A DNA stretch of 64,000 bases, from contig OZ022499.1 in assembly GCA_963989385.1 (NCBI GenBank), positions 78,605,903 through 78,669,902 of the forward strand, given 5' to 3'. This DNA comes from Ctena decussata (Eukaryota; Mollusca; Bivalvia; Lucinida; Lucinidae). The notes under the pieces were generated by a model, which was not told where the DNA came from, did not search any database, and saw nothing but the letters and a program-made list of their open reading frames with translations. How positions within the stretch are numbered: position 1 is the stretch's first letter; each line of letters opens with the position of its first letter. Shown piece by piece: positions 11,777 through 23,199 of the stretch. The translations under genes were made by a program, and so were the position numbers.

Positions 11777-13215
11777 TGGGGGTCACTCTGAGAGAACAAA
11801 AGGACTAGAGTCACTAGAGCCGATAACAGGAATGTTTAAGAATCAGATGTAGTGTTTAGATGTCTCAATATTACTGTAAATACAGAATATTCATGGTAAA
11901 TACTGAATACTTCCAGTAAATATTGAATATTTTCGGAAAACAGGAAAATACGGTAATATTTCTCACAATAATAGAACATACATCACACCATAATGAGGCT
12001 GTAATAGACACTGACAACAAGCATTGTAGAACATACACTGTGATTAACATCCATCAAAGAAATATGGTATCTACCATATCTATCCTAAAATATTTATAAA
12101 ATGAACAAAAAATGTAGATCCAGATCAGACTGCTCCTTCATATTGTATGAAGCAGGAACTAAGACACTATTTGAAAACCCCAAGTCTCAATCCGAGCCAA
12201 ACTGTCTTAAATTTCCCTTTCTGAACCATATTCCAAGTCCTGTCTAAAGAACACAGAAAACAGCAAAAAGCATTGATAAGACTGCAATGTACAGCAGGCT
12301 GAGTCATTGGATATTTTCGTAAGATATCTTGGACCTTTTCATGTGTTAAGTTACATGTAGATTCCAACATCCTGTAGCTACTGTTGCCAAAAGATACACT
12401 CATACATAGCAGAAAAAACAACAACACATTTTTCTGAGTTGAATTTAAGATACAAATTCCATGATCATGCAAATCTGAAAAAATGAACTGCAACTTTCAG
12501 AGTCATTTCTGTAGTCCACACCAACCCCTCATACCTAAAGGCTGGCTATGAGAAAAGGTGTATCATGCAGCTATGTGTATTTGACTATATTGATTTCCAA
12601 CCTGATACCATCCCTATGGCCCCAGTAATTCCCTGTAATTCATCCAGAATTTATTGTATTGGTAGACACCAGTATACCATGTACTTCAGCTATGACTGCA
12701 TAAAACTAAGTAATATGGCCATTTGTCTTCAAATTAATTCCAAAAGGATGGCTTGATAATCAAAACACAGCCTGTTTAGCACCAAAGCCAGCTGCATGAT
12801 ACAATTTATGAGTACACTTTACTGGTAGACCCTATATGGCTTCCAGTTAGGTTGTCTCCCTTATATGTATTCCTTTTCTTTTTTTCTGGGGAGATAACTC
12901 TCCAAATGAAAATGACTTGAGTAACTCTTAGACTTTGCACAGAAGCTGTTGCATCAATCATGAGCTGGTAACTATTAATCTGATCTTAAGGATGTTTTCA
13001 CCTGATACTAGATAGCTTAATAATCTTTGATGTGTTTTTATGTGATAAGCATACCAGTAGCTTAAACTGTCCCAGGGGTTCTAAGTATGAAGATGTAAAC
13101 ATGGATAAATCTATAAACAGTGCCAAGTCTTGTTGTAGCCATCATAATTGAAGGGCAAAAATGTTATGAAATGCAAAGAATTCTAACAAGTAATAAAATT
13201 ATCTTATAGGTTTGG
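11777..13215. other. No gene recognised
   Basis: AT-rich sequence with aatattcatggtaaatactg-like micro-repeats near 11880-11935. The 108-residue minus-strand frame at 12167-12493 has no start context, splice evidence or recognisable motif, and I treat it as chance. Confidence 0.5.
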
Positions 13216-13219
13216 TACA

Positions 13220-13437
13220 TTAAGGCGCCATATTTTTCAACCATTTTTACTAGGGGGAACAACTTTTGTGACTTCCTGTTTGCTTTCCTTCCCAAAAGGG
13301 ATCTACTCTTAAAGGGGGGACTTTGCTCCTAGAGGAGCAAATTCTTTTCTATAAAAGTTGACCCCGCATTGAAATGGAAGCATATATGAAAATGGCAGAG
13401 TTGCTTACCCTGAAAGAGTTACCCATTCACCTCAATG
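13220..13437. mobile_element. TTAA-type MITE, hairpin family (copy 3)
   Basis: Starts ttaaggcgccat and carries ggaacaacttttgtgacttc, tcctagaggagcaaattctt and agttgcttaccctgaaag before attcacctcaa. It is the same family as 7543-7764 in reverse orientation, with diverged ends. Confidence 0.6.
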
Positions 13438-13617
13438 TAAATTTTTTTTTGACACCTCAACCATTTTCCAATTTTGAGAGTAACTGTTTGCATACTCTGA
13501 GAATTATGCACAAAAGATCTGGTTTGCTTAAGATATAGATTGGATGATGGATAAATGACATGGTGTTACAGCCCTTTCAACAGTATTTCAGTTATATCAG
13601 GATGATGGGAGGATGAT

Positions 13618-13737
13618 AATGAAAGGCTGTGTGCAAACCCCGTTTATGATAGGAAAGATTCTCGCCTCAAGTGGGATTCAAACCCAGTCCGCTAGATCAG
13701 TAGACCAGCACTTAACCCACTGAGCTACCGGGGCTCC
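13618..13737 (-). mobile_element. tRNA-derived SINE, antisense (copy A)
   Basis: On the minus strand it reads as a tRNA-like head: ccccggtagctcagtggg (A box) and gggtttgaatcccac (B box). The distal part ends in gcacacagcctttcat. A related unit follows immediately at 13752-13878, so the pair looks like a local duplication or two insertions of one family. It is unlikely to be a functional tRNA gene. Confidence 0.65.
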
Positions 13738-13751
13738 TAATGGAAGGAAGA

Positions 13752-13878
13752 CAATGAAAGGCGGTGTGTAACAGACCCCTGTATACAGAGAAAATATCCC
13801 CTCCTGCGGGATTCAAATCCAGGCCGCTAGCTAAAGAAGGCCAATGCTTAATCCATACTGAGCTAGACCAGGGCTCCT
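13752..13878 (-). mobile_element. tRNA-derived SINE, antisense (copy B)
   Basis: The minus strand carries a degenerate tRNA-like head with tagctcagtatgg and ctggatttgaatcccgcagg, plus the distal motif acacaccgcctttcatt shared with copy A. The pseudo-anticodon arm is longer than in a real tRNA. Confidence 0.6.
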
Positions 13879-14003
13879 GATATAGCATGGGATGGTAGCA
13901 GAAGATACACCCAATATTATATGGATTTGATCAATGAAACTTGATATGAGTCATGTCAGACTTCTGTGAACAATCCTTTCTATGATCCATCCATACCAGT
14001 CTG

Positions 14004-14173
14004 GCCGGGGCCAGGTAGCGCAATCAGTAGGGCACCTGACTCGTAAGTCAGAGGTCCTGGGTTCGAATCCCGGTCTGGCCACGGGTTAAGCCTGCCCAGG
14101 AATAGTGTGGTTAGTGTGGTTAGGTTAACTGACCATCCCGACGTGGACGTTAAGCATCAAACCAACCAACCAG
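14004..14173 (+). mobile_element. tRNA-derived SINE, sense, 13-bp target duplication
   Basis: The head ggccggggccaggtagcgca, with B box gggttcgaatcccgg, is followed by a tail containing ctgcccaggaatagtgtggt, cgtggacgttaagcatcaaa and an (accaacc)n end. It is bracketed by ccataccagtctg at 13991-14003 and 14174-14186. The pseudo-anticodon is CGT with an irregular loop. It is a shorter form of the family at 29892-30169. Confidence 0.88.
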
Positions 14174-14237
14174 CCATACCAGTCTGATTCTGATATGGCC
14201 TGGGAATGGATAGTAATACCTTAATGGGTTTAGAGTA

Positions 14238-14238
<1 letters not shown>

Positions 14239-14273
<35 letters not shown>
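14239..14273. repeat. Poly-G tract, 35 bases
   Basis: An uninterrupted run of 35 G on the plus strand. Such runs can form G-quadruplexes and are error-prone in assembly. It pairs conceptually with the poly-C tract at 14811-14839. Confidence 0.95.
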
Positions 14274-14274
<1 letters not shown>

Positions 14275-14295
14275 ATATAACTGTATCACAAGTTT

Positions 14296-14352
14296 AACCC
14301 TATTGCGCTCAGAACAGGAGTTTTGGCTGTTCTGATTGCAATAGGGTTAATA
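14296..14352. repeat. Hairpin just inside the poly-G tract
   Basis: Arms ttaaccctattgcgctcaga and its near complement tctgattgcaatagggttaa enclose a short loop (gagttttggc). A second small hairpin, ctcgcctgtgacta against its complement, lies at about 14624-14655. Confidence 0.75.
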
Positions 14353-14808
14353 GGTTGGTTGGTGGTTTTGAGTTTAATGGCCTTTTGAGGCAGTATAATT
14401 CAGACTATATCGAGCAGTCCCCAGAGAGAAGAAGAAAGAAAGGGGAGCTGGGATAGACGAGAGTAAAAGAAATTCCACAGAATGCTGTGTCTCGCCTGTC
14501 TGCGCATTGTCAAAAAACAGAGCTAAACCAGATAACTCGCATAAAGTTTACGTCTCCACCACCAACAACACCAGAAAACTAACACCTATGTCTCCCATCC
14601 TATAGTCAGGGTATTTTTTTTTTTGTCTCGCCTGTGACTAAGTCACAGGCAAGACCAAAAAAATCAGAATACCCTGGCCCACATCCCACACCTGCAGCAA
14701 GCACAGCCATCCCTAACCTTGTAAGCTGGCCCTTGCCATACTATTATCCTATCCAAATTAGTAGGACGCCCTGCCACTGAAAGTTACCCAACACCATCGC
14801 CCAATCTG

Positions 14809-14810
<2 letters not shown>

Positions 14811-14839
<29 letters not shown>
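14811..14839. repeat. Poly-C tract, 29 bases
   Basis: An uninterrupted run of 29 C, about 540 bp right of the poly-G tract, in mirrored orientation. Length may be unreliable in assembly. Confidence 0.95.
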
Positions 14840-16020
14840 ATTAGTTAGAAACATACCTGTTTCAACATTCGAATATATCAATAACAGCCTCACCAAACAG
14901 TGGCTATACAAACAGATAATCAGAAGTACCAGTTACCAAACTAAGTGACTCAGAACTGACCTAGGCTACTTAATCATCAGTGTATACTTTGTAAATTGAG
15001 ACAATTCCCTATATAATCTTTCTACCGGTTTTTTCGATAAACACTTAATTAATGGCTTCATCATAAGAGCATCATTAAGATAAATGTTTCTGAACTGAAT
15101 ACTTAGTCCTGCGCAGATTCTATAAACTTTATTTTCCGCAGATTCTATAAACTTTATTTTCCGTAATAAGGATGCTGGGCAAAGGTAATGCCCTTATTAG
15201 GGTTAATTTTGGCCTTACTGAGGTTTAAAATCAACTAAAAGATACTGCTTTGCTCTTTCAAGCAAATTCATTGAGGATAATCATATATTTGTCACATAAC
15301 ACCAAACTTGCGGTGCACTGCAATTGTTGTCTTTAAGGGGTAGGTAACTTTGAGAGCCTGTCAGGCATGCTAGACACCAAGTACACTCCGCCAGTGGAGG
15401 TTGCCCTACGCAGGAGGGAATCTGCTTTCTAAAAGAGCAAACTTTTACCCACATCACTTGTACTGTAGATTTTTAAACACTGAAAATACGTTAAAAATTT
15501 GATTTTTTTCAATACATGTATCAGCTTTTCAAGAGGCACCCTTATTTGGTTGATCCCGATTTTTTGGAAACTAGACTTGAGTCAACCTAAACTTTTTTTT
15601 TGATAAATGCTCAGCAATAACACCAAGCCCAAGTAAGGCAATCACTTTTTCACTTTTTTCCTATAAAGCATACATTTAGCGCTAACATATTGAATGTTTT
15701 TTTTTCCTCTCAAGTGTCTTTAATGGTTCCCAGTTAAATCATGTGACCTCCACATCTGGAAAGTCACATGACCTTGGCACTCCTGAAACATGGCAGCTTA
15801 CACCTCATGTTAACTGGGTGAAAATATCAGTAAAATCGGTGAAGGCTAGCGGAAGTTATGGCTTCTAAGGTTAGGGTACACCCTTTTTAGGGTCAGACAG
15901 GGCGGTCGCTGGCTTTTGAAACGTGGTACGGCCATGGCGTTCCTCGCGTGCCGAGGGTATGAGTTGGGATAGTATGAGCGTGGGTGCTCCCCCTCTGGTA
16001 AGGGGGGTGGGGGTCGGTGG
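14840..16020. other. No gene recognised
   Basis: Contains a local duplication cagattctataaactttatt (about 15115-15160). The GC-rich stretch 15845-16020 gives two overlapping minus-strand proline-rich frames with no recognisable domain and resembles repeat sequence leading into the tandem block that follows. Confidence 0.45.
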
Positions 16021-16022
16021 AC

Positions 16023-16395
16023 TTCCCCCAAGAAAATTTTTGAATTCAGGAATTCTCAAAAAGAGATTTTAATGCATTTTGAGACCAATTTTGCTTGTAA
16101 ACTCAATAAATTTTATGAGTATTTACCTCCCCCGAGAAATATTTTAATTCAGGACATCTATAGAAGCGATTTTAATACATTTTGAAACCAATCAATTTTT
16201 CTTGTAAAACTCAATTAATTTTAAGAGTTTTTACATTTCGAATTCAGGACGTCTCTAGAAGTGATTTTAATGCATTTTCAGACCAATTATTATAACGCTT
16301 GTGAAACTCAATTAATTTTTTTAGTATATACCTCCTCCAAGAAAATTTTTGAAATCCAGACGTCTCTAGAAGCGATTTTTGTGCTTTTTGAGACC
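16023..16395. repeat. Tandem repeat, about four units of roughly 105 bp
   Basis: Each unit contains agaaaatttttgaattcagg-like and tctctagaagcgattttaat-like motifs, then gcattttgagaccaatt, then cttgtaaaactcaattaatt. The phrases recur near 16030, 16130, 16230 and 16350. No protein is suggested. Confidence 0.75.
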
Positions 16396-16479
16396 AGCCA
16401 TGGCCGGACGGCCTCCGATGGCCTTGTCAGGTCAATTCCGCTGGTCAAGGGTTAAAACACAAAAAATGAAACTATGTAG

Positions 16480-16660
16480 TTGAATTTGCAAACAGTGTAG
16501 ATCCAGATGCCGCAGCTCATAATGAGCTGCCTCATCTGGAACTACACTGTTTGCCCTCTAGTCTTTGATTTCTCAATGATACACATGTAGCTTGGATGAT
16601 TTTTTTTTTTTTTTTAAATTTTGCAGATGCAAGTCTAGCCATCTGCTGTTGTTTTGTCAC
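16480..16660 (-). mobile_element. Palindromic MITE (gcaaacagtgtagatc family), copy 3, reversed
   Basis: Reads in the opposite orientation: gaatttgcaaacagtgtaga, the hairpin agctcataatgagctgcctc, then agtctttgatttctcaatga and a poly-T stretch before ttttgcagatgcaag. Confidence 0.75.
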
Positions 16661-17079
16661 TTTATGGGATAACGTGAAGTCAATGTAGCTAAGCATCTAG
16701 AAAGTGTGATCAATAGCTATGTATATAACCTTAAGACCCGGGCCTACAGACACTCATGAAAACTGGTGGAAAACAAAATAACTATCAACTACCATTACCT
16801 GATTAACGCTTTATCCAACAAAATAATTATGGATCTAAACGAATCTGCCAAATCACTTTCCTCTGCTGCACTTGCATGCCAGAGGTGTGCATTCGTCAAT
16901 GAATCTACTAATTGCTGCACCAGAACACAACCTGGCACACGATCAACATTCCAACATACAGACATGTAAACAGTTTAAAATGCCATAACATATATACTGC
17001 ACCTAATACCATGTTGGACCTAATAAATGCACATGCTGTAACTGGCGCAACACACTTATGGGTTCTTGCAACAACACCA

Positions 17080-17323
17080 GGGCCCGGGTATTCAAAACTA
17101 ACGATATCGTTAGTTAACATTTCGTTAAAATTTTAAACGTTAATATCTCAAATATGCCAATATTTTTTGTTGAAAAAATATGAGAAGCTTTTGCAGTGCA
17201 AAAGCTTCTCACATTTTTTCAACAAAAAATATCAGTATGTCTGGTAATGAAGTTGTAAAACACTTAATGAGTTGACCTCTTAACAAGCTTGTTAGGCTAA
17301 TGATGCTTTGAACAACTGGGCCC
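17080..17323. mobile_element. Palindromic MITE with GGGCCC ends
   Basis: Begins gggcccgggtattcaaaact and ends aacaactgggccc. The centre is the long hairpin tgttgaaaaaatatgagaag / cttctcacattttttcaaca around ttttgcagtgcaaaag. Terminal and central inverted repeats indicate a foldback DNA element. Confidence 0.8.
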
Positions 17324-17544
17324 AGATTTAGAGTGATCTATGACAAAAATTGCAGATGACAACAGACTGCAAAGTTTGTATAGTGCCAAAAGATCTTCAA
17401 TGGCTTGAATCCTGATGGCTTGTTTACCTCCTAGAGTTCAGTTTATATAGAAATTAAGCCTGCATGGTTGGAACTACCTTTGGTTGTACCTAATTTTCAT
17501 GGTCAAAACCTGTTTGAGCCATTGAAGTTCTACTGTAGTTGAAC

Positions 17545-17670
17545 ATGAAAACAGCTTAGATTTAGATGAGGCCTCTCATAATGAGCCGCCTCATCTGGAT
17601 CTACCTTGTTGGCCCTCTAGCCTTTGAATTCTGAATATGACAACATTTTTTGAAATTTTGTAGACATAAT
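17545..17670 (-). mobile_element. Palindromic MITE (gcaaacagtgtagatc family), copy 4
   Basis: Hairpin gcctctcataatgagccgcc with ctcatctggatctacctt and gccctctagcctttgaattc. It is followed near 17700 by a partial TTAA-type MITE. Confidence 0.7.
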
Positions 17671-17699
17671 TTATTCTTAATCTTTATTTTATTTTTGCA

Positions 17700-17845
17700 T
17701 TTAAAGGTTAGCCCTCTAGGAGCAAACTCTTTCCTTTATTTAGTGGGGAGTAAAGGGGGAGGGGGGACGGGGTCCTAGTCTTACTGAGGAATGGGGTAAT
17801 TAAACCCTGAAAGTTGTCTCCCTTTGAAACAGTGGACGAAAAAAA
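17700..17845. mobile_element. TTAA-type MITE fragment (copy 4)
   Basis: Contains ccctctaggagcaaactctt and tgaaagttgtctccctttga, a partial and diverged match to the 7543-7764 family. Confidence 0.5.
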
Positions 17846-17849
17846 AGCA

Positions 17850-18875
17850 TGGAGCTGTATCCCTTCCAGCTATGATGGAAAGACTTAAATGAGACTGGTT
17901 CTTTGATCTTGGTGCCAATATGCCATTGCTATCCCAGGAATGAGATCTGCATGTTGATAAGGTTACAGCACGTTATTCACAGGTCAATTTGTCAACTTCA
18001 CTAACAGCACCTGGGTAACAATGATACTGCCTAAGCATTGGCATACATGGCATTATTGCTGTCTCCCTCTGTTAACATCATCACATGGAAACAGTAGCTA
18101 ATAGGATTGATATAGGGATATAAATCACTCTGGTCAGTTGAGATGGGAAACGGGTGGGGGTGGGAGAGAAACAGAGACTCCCCTTGAAGGAAATCTGCTC
18201 TCAAAGAGAGAAAAATCTTTCTCATAAAGTCACCCTCTCTCCCCTCGCACCCCCCCCCTCCCCTCCTACCACACCCACAAATGAAAAAGGGATTCACCTA
18301 TGTGCAGCTTGCAAATGTTTTCTCCCTTGCAACAGATATGGAGGTGTAGCGTAGCCATACTCCTTAAAACACAAAGCTACTTATTTTTCAACAACAGATT
18401 CTTATGTCATTTGAAATATAGCCTAGCCCAGCATTCACAATTGATTTTTAAAAGACCTATTTGTGTACAGGATAGCTCGCCTGACAGTGCCTTGCCCATC
18501 ACATAGAAAAAACTTGGTCGTAAAACTTTAAAGTATGATGCCCATGCCAACATCAGAGTGACAACAATACATGTAGCTCCCTTTACAGGCGAGCTAAAAA
18601 CTGAACTGTGATTGCCCTAACTTGACTGGGCATGAACATGTTAGTAGGTTGAAATGTCCGCAGACAAGTTTTCTAACAGCATGGCTTATAATACTGTACA
18701 ATGTTGCTCTCTCACATGTAGCCCATTAGTGAAATAGCAGGTTCTGGTTTCTCAAAGCAGTAAACAAATTGCGAAACTCACAAAAATTCAATGAACAGCA
18801 ATGAACTTTATATCTAAATCAATACTATAGTCTACTCTTCCCTTCGGAATACAAAATGGCACTGACTGTTTCAAT
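17850..18875. other. No gene recognised
   Basis: Includes the dispersed phrase acaggatagctcgcctgaca (about 18462), which also occurs near 10274 and 19280, and a C-rich run near 18246-18265. No protein or RNA gene is recognised. Confidence 0.5.
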
Positions 18876-18879
18876 GTCT

Positions 18880-19075
18880 CAAGGCAGAGCGCCATTTAAG
18901 AAGGGAGAGATAATTTTTCTTAAAACATATGTTGTGACCCCTCATCAGAACCGCCCTGGCAAGACGGTTCTAATGAAGGGTCACAAGGTATGTTTTTAAG
19001 GAGAAAAATAAGGACAATTACCCCTTAATTCTCCATGTTACACCTTCTTATCTTGAGCACTGTCACGGTTCAGAG
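18880..19075. mobile_element. Palindromic MITE (tgtgacccctcat family), copy 1
   Basis: Inverted arms around tgtgacccctcatcagaacc and ggttctaatgaagggtcaca. Copies with better preserved agagctctagataag ends are at 20415-20553 and 21268-21466. Confidence 0.65.
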
Positions 19076-19092
19076 ACCTTCAAACTAGATGT

Positions 19093-19240
19093 TAAAGGGC
19101 CAAAAAAGCAGATGACACAATTTAAGTCTGCAAAATTTCAGAAAATGTTTCATCCATGCTATATCACATTGAAAATTCAATAAATACAGGGCAAACAGTG
19201 AAGATCTAGATGAGGCGGGTCATTATGCGCATGTTGTAGA
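19093..19240 (+). mobile_element. Palindromic MITE (gcaaacagtgtagatc family), copy 5, right side missing
   Basis: Contains aaaaaagcagatgacac, tttcatccatgctatatcac, gggcaaacagtgaagatcta and the first half of the palindrome (gatgaggcgggtcattatg), then diverges. Confidence 0.65.
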
Positions 19241-19984
19241 AGTTCATTACTCATTAGATCCAAAATTGAATTCAAACTACAGGATAGCTCGCCTGACAGC
19301 ACCTTGCCTATCACACTTTTAACCAAAACACCCATTTCAGTTGGGATGCTGACACCGAAGGTGGGGTAACAACAATTACAGTTCTTCTGTGCTTTCATAC
19401 AGGCAATTAATGATAAATGATAACATGATTTAGATTTTTACCAACCAAATTTTGACTTACGGTATATCCAGCTCTGTAAGAATATGAACATGGTGAATGT
19501 ATCATCTTTAATATATGAAGCTGAATTCCATCCTAAATGGTTTCCATTAATCAGCACCTTACCTCACATTAACAAGTGATTAACACATACTGCGTATATC
19601 TCAAACTACATTACTTCTTGTAGCTGTAGGCAAAAGCAGCACAGACCTGGCTTCTGCCTAGGTATATATTACCAACTACTGAATTACCTTTTCTAACACT
19701 TTTTAACAGGGACATAACTAGGGGTAATTACCTTGCACACAAGTATATATCTTATAGAGGACAAGAATACTAAGAGTTTAGCCCAAAGATATTCATGTAG
19801 TCACGCCTTTTTGCAGTTACCTACTTTTTTGAAATCTTCAATTTACAAACTTTCAGCATCTTAGCAACAAACTTTCAGCATCTGATCATCAAATATGCTG
19901 CTACATGTTGAAATTTTGTCAAACTGACAAAATTTCAATACGCACCTGCATACATGTATTTGCGTATAGGCAGTTACACCCTTG
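19241..19984. other. No gene recognised
   Basis: AT-rich sequence with the dispersed acaggatagctcgcctgaca phrase. A hairpin attttgtcaaactgacaaaat lies at 19914-19935. Confidence 0.5.
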
Positions 19985-20160
19985 TAAAAGCATGCCAAAA
20001 ATGAAAATAGCTGAATTTGCAGAGTAGATCCAGATGAGAAGGCTCGTAATGAGCCACTTCATCTGGATCTTTACTGTTTGCCCTCTAGTCTCAATATGAT
20101 ATAGCTTGGACAAAACTTTTGAAACTTTGCAGACATAAATTTTGTTGTCCACTCTTTTGG
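19985..20160 (-). mobile_element. Palindromic MITE (gcaaacagtgtagatc family), copy 6, reversed
   Basis: Hairpin ggctcgtaatgagccacttc, then atctttactgtttgccctct, atatgatatagcttggacaa and gcagacataaattttgttgt in the reversed family order. Confidence 0.7.
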
Positions 20161-20164
20161 CACG

Positions 20165-20312
20165 TTAAGGGGTCTTCTCTTTAAAGGCAAAAATTTGGTC
20201 CTAGGGTGGCAGCAAATTTTTTTATTTAAGACCTGACCCCCCTTGAAAAGGGAGGCAAAACAGACAATGGAAGAGTTGTTTCCCCTGAAATTAAACACAT
20301 TCTGATTCACCT
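20165..20312 (-). mobile_element. TTAA-type MITE (copy 5)
   Basis: Has family phrases such as aagagttgtttcccctgaaa and ends attcaccttaac, giving a CACCTTAA end. The left part is diverged. Confidence 0.6.
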
Positions 20313-20414
20313 TAACAAAATAACAGGTTGTGGGCCTCATCAGAATTCTTGTGAAGCAACATGTCTGTGGAAGAAAACAGGGAAATACATACATATGTAT
20401 ACAATGCATATAAC

Positions 20415-20553
20415 AGAGCTCTAGATAAGATGGAGATGGTCGACTCTGGTCGAGACGGTTCAGATGAGGGGTCACAACATTTGGTTTCAATGAGAAATAA
20501 AAAAAATTATCCCTAAATTATCATCAAATCCCCCTCTTATGATCTAGAGCTCT
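20415..20553. mobile_element. Palindromic MITE with agagctctagataag ends
   Basis: Begins agagctctagataagatgg and ends cttatgatctagagctct, with gacggttcagatgaggggtc inside. Related to 21268-21466. Confidence 0.75.
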
Positions 20554-21094
20554 GATATAACATTTCAAAAGTCTTTACTGCAAACATCTGAATTGTCTAA
20601 TTGCCTTTGAAGATATTTCCATTAAAGTTATGACAGTAATTTAATAAAATTTCATCAAAATTTGAAACGTTGAACAGACAATTTCTCGGCTAACCATTAC
20701 AGTATTTTCCTGTTGTTGACACAGATCACAAAATCAATAGCGCTAGAATTCCACAGCACATCTTTAATACAATACAGCACACTGGAGGGCTCCAATCGGA
20801 AATTGTGCTACAACTGTGACTCATCCATAGCAGAACTTAAAAGTGGGCCAGCCATCAATAATCAATATTTGTTAAAACAAACAGTAAACAAGTTGTTACA
20901 AAACGATCCTCTGCTCTTGAGAAGATTATGCTAAAAAACAAAATCATAACTCTTGCCCATCATACGAAAGGGTTAATTGAAAATGCAAAAAATGGGACCC
21001 AAGTCATGCTGAGAAGGATGCGGAAGTGAATGCTATAGCTCTTCCTGTTCTCCCCGACTGAGGAGCCTGATACAAAGGTTTGTGATGGCCCTAA
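20554..21094. other. No gene recognised
   Basis: AT-rich sequence. The plus frame 20713-20934 has no recognisable domain. Confidence 0.5.
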
Positions 21095-21253
21095 CAGGGC
21101 TTGACAAATCAAAATTTTATCTACTTGTCTGGTAAATAGCTTCTACAAGAAGAAGCTGCAATACATTTTTCTGGGCAAGTAAGGAAATTTTTATTTGCCC
21201 AGCCAAAATTTAACTTGTCCAGAGCAGCCAGACAAAGAATCTGTCAGTCCCTG
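21095..21253. mobile_element. Short MITE with CAGGG...CCCTG ends
   Basis: Left end cagggcttgacaaatc and right end atctgtcagtccctg are inverted repeats. Internal tgggcaagtaag and ttgcccagccaaaattt match the larger element at 24207-25759, so it may be a deletion derivative of that family. Confidence 0.7.
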
Positions 21254-21267
21254 CCTTAAATTACCCC

Positions 21268-21466
21268 AGGGCTCTAGATAAGAGGGGTATTTGATGATAA
21301 CTGAGGGATGATTTTTCTTATTTCTCATTTAAACCATATGTTGTGACCCCTTATCTGAACCGTCTCATCGAGACGGTTCAGATGAGGGGTCACGACATAT
21401 GTTTTTATGCAGAATTAACAAAATTATCCCTAATTATCACCAATAGTCCTCTTATCTAGAGCTCTG
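21268..21466. mobile_element. Palindromic MITE with gggctctagataag ends
   Basis: The arms run from gggctctagataagagg to cctcttatctagagctct. The centre has gaaccgtctcatcgagacgg. It is the best preserved of three copies. Confidence 0.8.
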
Positions 21467-21719
21467 TTACCCACCTGAGTCTTTAAGCCAGCAGATTTTT
21501 GTTAAGTTTTCCTTACCTACATCTAGCAAAAATAAGTTCCAACTAGAAAATGCATTTATGAAACGCTATGCCCCAAACCGTATGCTTGCCTTTAAAGAGA
21601 GCTCATCCTATTGATGTGTAAGTCAAAAGGGGGTATTAATTGGTTCATCAACATCTTAGTCTGCAACTATAATTATGCCCAATACACATAATAAATTATA
21701 TGCAATATGTAACTGTAGT

Positions 21720-22606
21720 CACAGGCGCTTGAAGTTTTATGCTGATGATGCCGCCAAAAATCCAGACTATGAGCTATTTTGAAGAAATGTCCAGGTGTGC
21801 AAGCATGTGTTCAGACTCCATTACGGTCTCCAATTTCCGGTGTATCAACGTCGCACAGCAACGTCATCAGGTTCTATTACGGGAAAAATGAAGTGATTCT
21901 GCAGATAATGATCCTCTTAAATGTACAGCTTCCTACTCTGTCCAATCATCAAACAACAAAATCGCCGATCAGACTATGCGGATGCGCAAGCTAATCTGCA
22001 TCTTTGTTGTTCGGAAAGTTAGTACATATAGGCCTCAGTCAACAAATAAAAATTTTACGCCAACGTTACTGTGCAGTTTTGACGTTGTTGACGCGAAAAT
22101 CATGACGTCATTTTCATCATGTTTGCTTCAAGTTTTCACTCGTAAGAAACGTTTTGACCGAAATTAGGACAAACAAAATATTGTAAATACATGGAAACAG
22201 TGATTCAACGACATTGGTCATATCTAAAAGAGTAATTGAATGAGTTCGCTGATGTGTGATTTTCAAAGCGTACAAGCACATGCTCAGTTGGCGCAGCACA
22301 GTAAACCGGAAACTGGACACCGTAATGGCGACAACATTTTGAGGCAAATTTTGATTTCAGGATTACAGCACCGCATAGACCATAACAGAACAAATTTATC
22401 ATGTTTATAGATACATTTTGAAACGATGTTTACAGGTAAGAAGTTTGCTTTTCTTGGGGTGTTTCTAACTGGCAGTTTTAGCAGTCCAAAATATCGACCG
22501 TGTTTGCTTGCATACCTGGTCATTTCTTATGAAATGGACTATAGACTGCGTCAAGTTTAAAGGGTTTTGAGTTGTTTTTTTAAGCATAGAACTTCAAGCG
22601 CCTGTG
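21720..22606 (+). mobile_element. Non-autonomous TIR DNA element, copy 1 (887 bp)
   Basis: Starts cacaggcgcttgaagttt and ends aacttcaagcgcctgtg, a near-perfect TIR. The flanks share ctgtagt (21713-21719 and 22607-22613), a 7-bp target-site duplication. A longer relative lies at 28246-29754. No transposase is recognised, so mobility would depend on an enzyme elsewhere. Confidence 0.85.
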
Positions 22607-23195
22607 CTGTAGTGTACTTAGCTAAAGTTTGTTCACAACCTTGTTCCTATACAAAATGCATACATGTATGTCCGAAAAAGGCGAATAACTCAACCAGAAA
22701 TTTATGAAATAGGCTTTAAGGCTGTGAGGCTGCTGACAACCGGTTGTCACTAGCCGTCACCTAAAATTTAACACCTATTTCTACACCTTGGTCCAAACCT
22801 GCATGCCAAATATAAGATCCTAGCTTCAGATATTTTGTTTACAAGCCATGTGCGGATCCAGCTATTTTTCTCATGGGGGTCCGACCGAACCCATAAACGT
22901 CTTGTTATATAATACTTTGTTTTTTGGATCTCTGTGGATGTTAGCTGTATAAAAGAATAGTTAACGTTTTTGGTTCTAACCACAAGGGAGGCCTCCATAT
23001 TTAGCTTTTTTAGAACCCTTTTTTTTTTCATAATATTTTACTTTTTTTTTTATTCAACTTTAATTACATGTACTTTTTACATTTTCTGTGTCTATTTTAG
23101 TGTGTATAAATGTTGCATAACAGAGTCCGACCAAAGTTTAGACTGCTTTACCTGACAGTGTATTGTTTACTGAGGAGACACAGCCATTGGTATCT
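22607..23195. other. No gene recognised; short dispersed repeat
   Basis: The phrase ttgttcctatacaaaatgc with gaataactcaacca (about 22640-22700) recurs near 26485-26540, so it belongs to an interspersed repeat. Poly-T stretches near 23021-23052. Confidence 0.5.
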
Positions 23196-23199
23196 AATC

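Noticed and set aside
12167..12493. A 108-codon minus-strand frame
   Set aside because: No start context, splice signals or recognisable motif.
14004..14080. Possible functional tRNA gene
   Set aside because: It is the head of a SINE with a 13-bp target duplication, a (accaacc)n tail and an irregular anticodon arm.
20071..20490. A 139-codon minus-strand frame
   Set aside because: It spans two or three MITEs and no protein family is visible.
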